Positions 55,701 to 59,314 of a DNA stretch of 59,314 nucleotides are shown one piece after another; the stretch's first letter is position 1, and each line of letters starts with the position of its first letter. The DNA lies in contig JANBQC010000102.1 of assembly GCA_027576995.1 (NCBI GenBank), forward strand, positions 1 through 59,314. The letters run 5' to 3'. This stretch comes from Dimargaris cristalligena. Its lineage: Eukaryota > Kickxellomycota > Dimargaritomycetes > Dimargaritales > Dimargaritaceae. The position numbers and the translations under genes were made by a program. Under the pieces are notes generated by a model. That model was not told where the DNA came from. It worked only from the letters and a program-made list of their open reading frames with translations, and made no database searches.

Positions 55701-56821
55701 CATTAGCGAGTCGTCGACGGTCCTCAATTGGCCCCCCGTTTCCACGTTTTTCACCACCACTACCACCACCGGAACCTATAGTCCAGATTAATTGGCTAAT
55801 CTCAATTGCCGTAGTCGTATTTTTAGTACAAGAAATAGGCAAAGGGGATGAGTACCCTTATACTCCCGAAGTTTAAGACTGATTGGTCGTAATTAATGCC
55901 TTGTCCTACCCAAAAACTAGGCCCACGGCCCCCGTGATCTTTCTCCCGTCCTTCGAGAAACCCCGAACCGGCGAATGTCGTGCTAGGGGCTAGGTGTACT
56001 TATGACCTTCTCCCTTACGGCTACTCCATTATACCGGTGCTTGAGGTCGTACGCTAAAGTACAATGGGTGGCCCTGTTTTGTCTCATCGGGCCTCGTGGA
56101 CATGGAGGGCGATAAAACGGCACTCGACTAGGTAACGGCAAGTCGATATGGTGAAATCCCCTTCCTCCTCCCCCTTCCTTCCCCTTTTCGTAACCACCGT
56201 AACATTCCACCGATTGGTAAAATGCCTATCCGAATGGGTGGTACAGAACATGTTATCTAACCAATGGGGCCATCTAGTTAGTTTGAGATATCAAGACCTT
56301 CCATTTAAAGCTTCGCTTCATCTCGGCCGGTGCGTACATTGTTCCGGTTGGCCTCTTCCCAATCCAAAGTATGAATAATCATCGAGAAAAAGGCAGAACC
56401 TATAGAATTAAAGTATTCCGGTAGGCTGTGTCACAAGCGTTTCAATGGCTAGTTGTAGTCTTGGCATATCAAGCAGTTGGTGTAGGTGAAAAAGGTCAAA
56501 ACAATAGTGTAGCGAGGGAATCGTGCCTTAGCGTGATTTAATTGCTATATCTCTCTGGAATACGAATCAAAAAATAATAATGACAAGGATAAATAGCCAG
56601 CGAGCGCCCGCCCTAATTGTGACTGTATCCACCAAGCCCACTCACATCTTTCCCAGTCTGGCTATTCACGTTTTGCCCTGGATTATATCCATTTATATTA
56701 AAGTTAATTTAGCCTCGATAGATAGTTTTCTATATCGCCCTTTTCCTGCATTCTTATACACCACCCACCCATCCACGTTTGCCTTGAACCGAAGTTGTTT
56801 ATCTACTTGCAATCCATCACA
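52795..56821. other. 4.0-kb region without a supported gene
   Basis: Several mutually overlapping frames exist on both strands (for example 53800-54168 minus, 54983-55477 plus) but all are low-complexity or lack any domain. The DNA alternates between A/G-rich and C/T-rich strands. A TA-rich stretch lies at 53788-53805. It separates the SMS-like gene from the secreted F-box-like gene. Confidence 0.5.
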
Positions 56822-58406
56822 ATGCGCCTGCTACCGTCTACCGCATCTGCTTGGGTCGGGCTATCGGGCCTTGTTTTCGTTGCACTAGTCACCAAAACCG
56901 GAACACATGCCTATCCTTCCATCTCCCTCCTCGACATACCCACAGAGCTATGGCCCAGTATGATAGAGCCCCTCGCTCTAAATGATATCCAACGGCTTCG
57001 ACGAGTCTCACGGAATTTCCAATCGTTGCTGGATAATTCAGAAATCAAGTATATACAGGTAAGTCTGCGCATAACATGTCACTAGAATGAAACTGTTTGG
57101 TATGGCATGGTGGTAGTCACCCTGTCATTTTCGTCTGGAATATCAACGGGGGCGCTCAATAGTATCACGGATGCCAATCTTTTTTTTTATATATCCACCC
57201 CAACTATATTCTATAACCGCCCATATTGTTACTACTATTATTATTCATTTTTTTTTGATCACCAATGGCTATTAGCTTCAAAAATATGCACAACTCTATA
57301 TAGAAAAGCCCGAAGGCAGCGTCCTGATTCCACAGTTCTTGGCTAAATTGATACCCGCGGAAGCCACAAATGCTTACATTCAGCTCCTGCATAAATGTAT
57401 CCAATCCGACCTTGAAACTAATTCCACCGGCTCGAGAGCCCCTCGTCGTCAACACACTCGCTCGAAAGACCGCCATACCCCGGGCATTCCCAGTATACCC
57501 GGCTCTATCCTCCCACCAATGACTGGGTCCTCCCGCTCTGTAGCCTTAGATTCCCAATTCCAGGCCGCTCTAACCCAGGCAGAGTCCCACTTGCGGTACG
57601 TCAACTATACTCAATTAACCTTCAGGCAGCGTATGCGGTGGTTCCCCCTTTTGGCCCTGGTCACAGGGCGTCATGTGGATTTAGCCCTACCCGCTTTCAC
57701 GAAACTAACCGAGTCATTCCCGACTACCCAGGCGGAAATTAAGCGAAGCGTGGCCCAACCCCTTTACGAGCTCGCCCAACAATTGCCGGAGGGGTTGATT
57801 ACCAAATCCCATACCAACCTGCGTTTCTTTTTATCTCCCCTAGTGGCCTTGGAACTGGTCACCATTTTGATCCTGAATCACGCCGGCGAGGGGGTCCTCG
57901 ATGTCCTAGAAAGGGCCCAAACCAGCCACAGCCTAGGCAATTATCAACATGTCTCCAATTTTGCCCACCTCCTGGCTTTGGAGTATAATCTGCCCGAGTT
58001 GGTGGGGAAAATTAAAGCGGCCTATAGCCTTCTGGCCACTGACCGGGTTCACCATTGTGCACTGGCTTTTGGTTTTAGCCAGGCCGCCGAGCAGACTGCT
58101 AGGGGTGGTGATCATGATGCCGCCGGGGCCACTGCCCCAATAGTGAGCAGCACCGTCGCACCTACTACTCCCAATCCCCAGCAACCGTCCACTCTACTAG
58201 TTGACCCCACCGTGGCCTGTACTAAACTGTTCCACGACCCTCACTTCTTGTATGTTTCACCCAGTACATTCGAAACTCCTATCATGGCCCCGCGGGTGTA
58301 CCATCACCACCAATCCAATGAGGACCAGTCCTCGGATCTGGACCAGTCAGTGATCATAGCGACTGAGTGGGAGAAAAGTAACATCCTACCCCAATATTCC
58401 GTTTAA
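56822..58406 (+). CDS. Predicted secreted F-box-like protein, 435 aa
   Basis: Two exons: 56822-57058 and 57336-58406, with a GTAAGT donor, CACAG acceptor, phase 0 and an intron of 277 nt. The N-terminus is a clear signal peptide (hydrophobic core WVGLSGLVFVALV, likely cleavage after THA at residue 30). Residues 39-64 are an F-box-like core, IPTELWPSMIEPLALND followed by IQRLRRVSR, with the usual pattern of Pro, hydrophobics and a terminal basic R-V-S-R. The remaining 370 residues are mostly helical, with patches such as MRWFPLLALVTGRHVDLAL and SPLVALELVTILILNHA, and a Ser/Pro-rich stretch near 340. No enzyme motif is visible. It is related to the broken gene at 25.6-27.5 kb: the F-box-like cores align without gaps, and the intron lies exactly 15 residues after RVSR in both. 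A secreted or lumenal location conflicts with normal SCF adaptor function; a host-delivered effector or a re-used fold are possibilities. Confidence 0.82.
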
Positions 58407-58640
58407 GAATATTGTTTAGCTAGCTTGGAGGGACTTAGACCTCTCAAAGACCCGTAGATTACACTAGGTTTATATTTTTTGAATGATTAGTATTATATTA
58501 ATGCGGTTTCCTTAAAGCCTTATATATAGTGTTTTTTTGTATCTAGAAATGGGTTGACTTACTTTAGTTTCCTTACCTTTCTCTTCTCTTTATATACTCA
58601 AATCTTTAACATTTTATAATAAATCATTAGACCATCTTTT
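58407..58640. other. 3' flank of the secreted F-box-like gene
   Basis: AT-rich sequence with an AATAAA at about 58618, a possible polyadenylation signal. No gene. Confidence 0.5.
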
Positions 58641-59235
58641 TTATCACAGCTTGTTGTGGAACAGGCTAGGAATCAGGCCACCAATATTGGCTGTTCACAG
58701 CACAGGAGCCACGTTTATATGGCATAAACTAAAGGGATGGCAGTGTCCAGATGTTGCCAAACTACAACCCCATATATAAACACTTGCATTATTATTGCAG
58801 ATTATGGCAGTGTTAAGTGGGTTTAACTAGTACTTTGTTTCAACTTAGTAGGAATATACAATGCTTAAGGTGGCATACATATAACAGTACATATTTAGTT
58901 TTACTATTCACAAATATTAATAAACACCTATGTTTACAGTAGTAGTCCGATTCCTGGCAATTAGTATTCCCTCATACAATGAACTATTATCCTGTACATA
59001 TAGTTAATTCTAAGGGGTGCCTATCTCTCACAATAATAATCTAAATAACAGCCATATTGGACCATCTAATCCTTCTTAATCCAGGCACTTTAGTATCCAT
59101 CCCTATTAGGCCTTATAGTACCATATTAACCTTCCCATAGTCACACCTGAAACTATGGGATTATCCTATGTCATATGTGGTAAACTTACCACATTTTTTA
59201 CCTACTTTTAATTTTTATCTATTTTTTGCACTTAT
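58641..59235. mobile_element. Second CpG-poor repeat relic
   Basis: A stretch with about two CpG in almost 600 bases. Its part at about 59050-59175 aligns with 49082-49200: both contain TATATTAACCTTCCCATAGT or its one-base variant, and ACTATGGGAT shortly after, in the same order and spacing. I read this as a diverged copy of the same LTR-like repeat. No coding remnant is recognised, and the repeat may continue beyond the window. Confidence 0.5.
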
Positions 59236-59262
59236 CGGAAGTACGCCCCTGATGAGTGAATG

Positions 59263-59283
59263 AGCCCCTGCCCCTGCCCCTGA
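59263..59283 (+). repeat. CCCCTG tandem triplicate
   Basis: Three direct copies of CCCCTG, plus a related CCCCTGATGAG just upstream, at the very end of the window. Confidence 0.75.
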
Positions 59284-59314
59284 CGAGTATGGTCATTTTT
59301 CCTCCATTTTCATT

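Noticed and set aside
1..59314. tRNA, rRNA or spliceosomal RNA genes
   Set aside because: Several GTTCGA-like strings were inspected (for example 9685, 36605, 54545) but none had a matching A box or cloverleaf; no U6, U2 or 5S-like sequence noticed.
1..59314. CRISPR array or prokaryotic operon
   Set aside because: No regularly spaced repeats, and the gene content and introns are eukaryotic.

Overview
This is nuclear DNA of a fungus. Genes lie on both strands with long AT-rich gaps full of microsatellites. Most genes have no intron, and where introns occur they have GTAAGT/GTACGT donors and TAG/CAG acceptors and are 150-280 nt long. The gene set points to an early-diverging lineage rather than Ascomycota or Basidiomycota: a FERRY3/C12orf4 homologue and a sphingomyelin-synthase-type phosphotransferase sit beside typical fungal genes (Erf2-type DHHC acyltransferase, Gdb1-type debranching enzyme, Sly41-type transporter). 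A zoopagomycete such as a Kickxellomycotina or Dimargaritales species is my guess, not a demonstrated identity.

Layout: 1.5-3.3 kb (-) DHHC palmitoyltransferase. 4.4-4.8 kb (+) a 77-aa two-exon protein. 5.1-9.6 kb (-) a 1499-aa DCAF6-like WD40 protein. 13.0-13.7 kb (-) an RPA-interacting-protein-like zinc-binding protein. 13.7-20.4 kb no gene I can support. 20.4-24.3 kb (-) a four-exon FERRY3 homologue with an added UBA-like segment. 25.6-27.5 kb (-) a secreted F-box-like gene broken by two in-frame stops. 30.8-35.5 kb (+) glycogen debranching enzyme. 37.4-40.6 kb (+) a low-complexity protein with a coiled coil. 42.0-42.3 kb (-) a 78-aa secreted peptide. 45.7-46.9 kb (-) a triose-phosphate-transporter-family protein. 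47.7-50.4 kb a transposon island (a mariner with intact terminal repeats, then a likely LTR-element relic) almost free of CpG. 51.5-52.8 kb (-) a sphingomyelin-synthase-like enzyme. 56.8-58.4 kb (+) an intact secreted F-box-like gene. 58.6-59.3 kb more repeat relic, partly matching the one at 49.1 kb.

Most of the genes are housekeeping: membrane traffic and lipid modification (Erf2, FERRY3, SMS-like, Sly41-like), ubiquitin ligase adaptors (DCAF6-like), DNA metabolism (RPAIN-like) and glycogen use (Gdb1). They do not form a cluster with one shared pathway.

The most unusual content is a family of predicted secreted proteins carrying an F-box-like motif, present twice (25.6-27.5 kb, broken; 56.8-58.4 kb, intact). 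The two copies align without gaps over 26 residues of the F-box-like core and share an intron at exactly the same place, 15 residues after an RVSR motif, in phase 0. A signal peptide on an F-box-like protein is paradoxical for an endogenous SCF adaptor and makes these candidate host-directed effectors or members of an undescribed secreted family.
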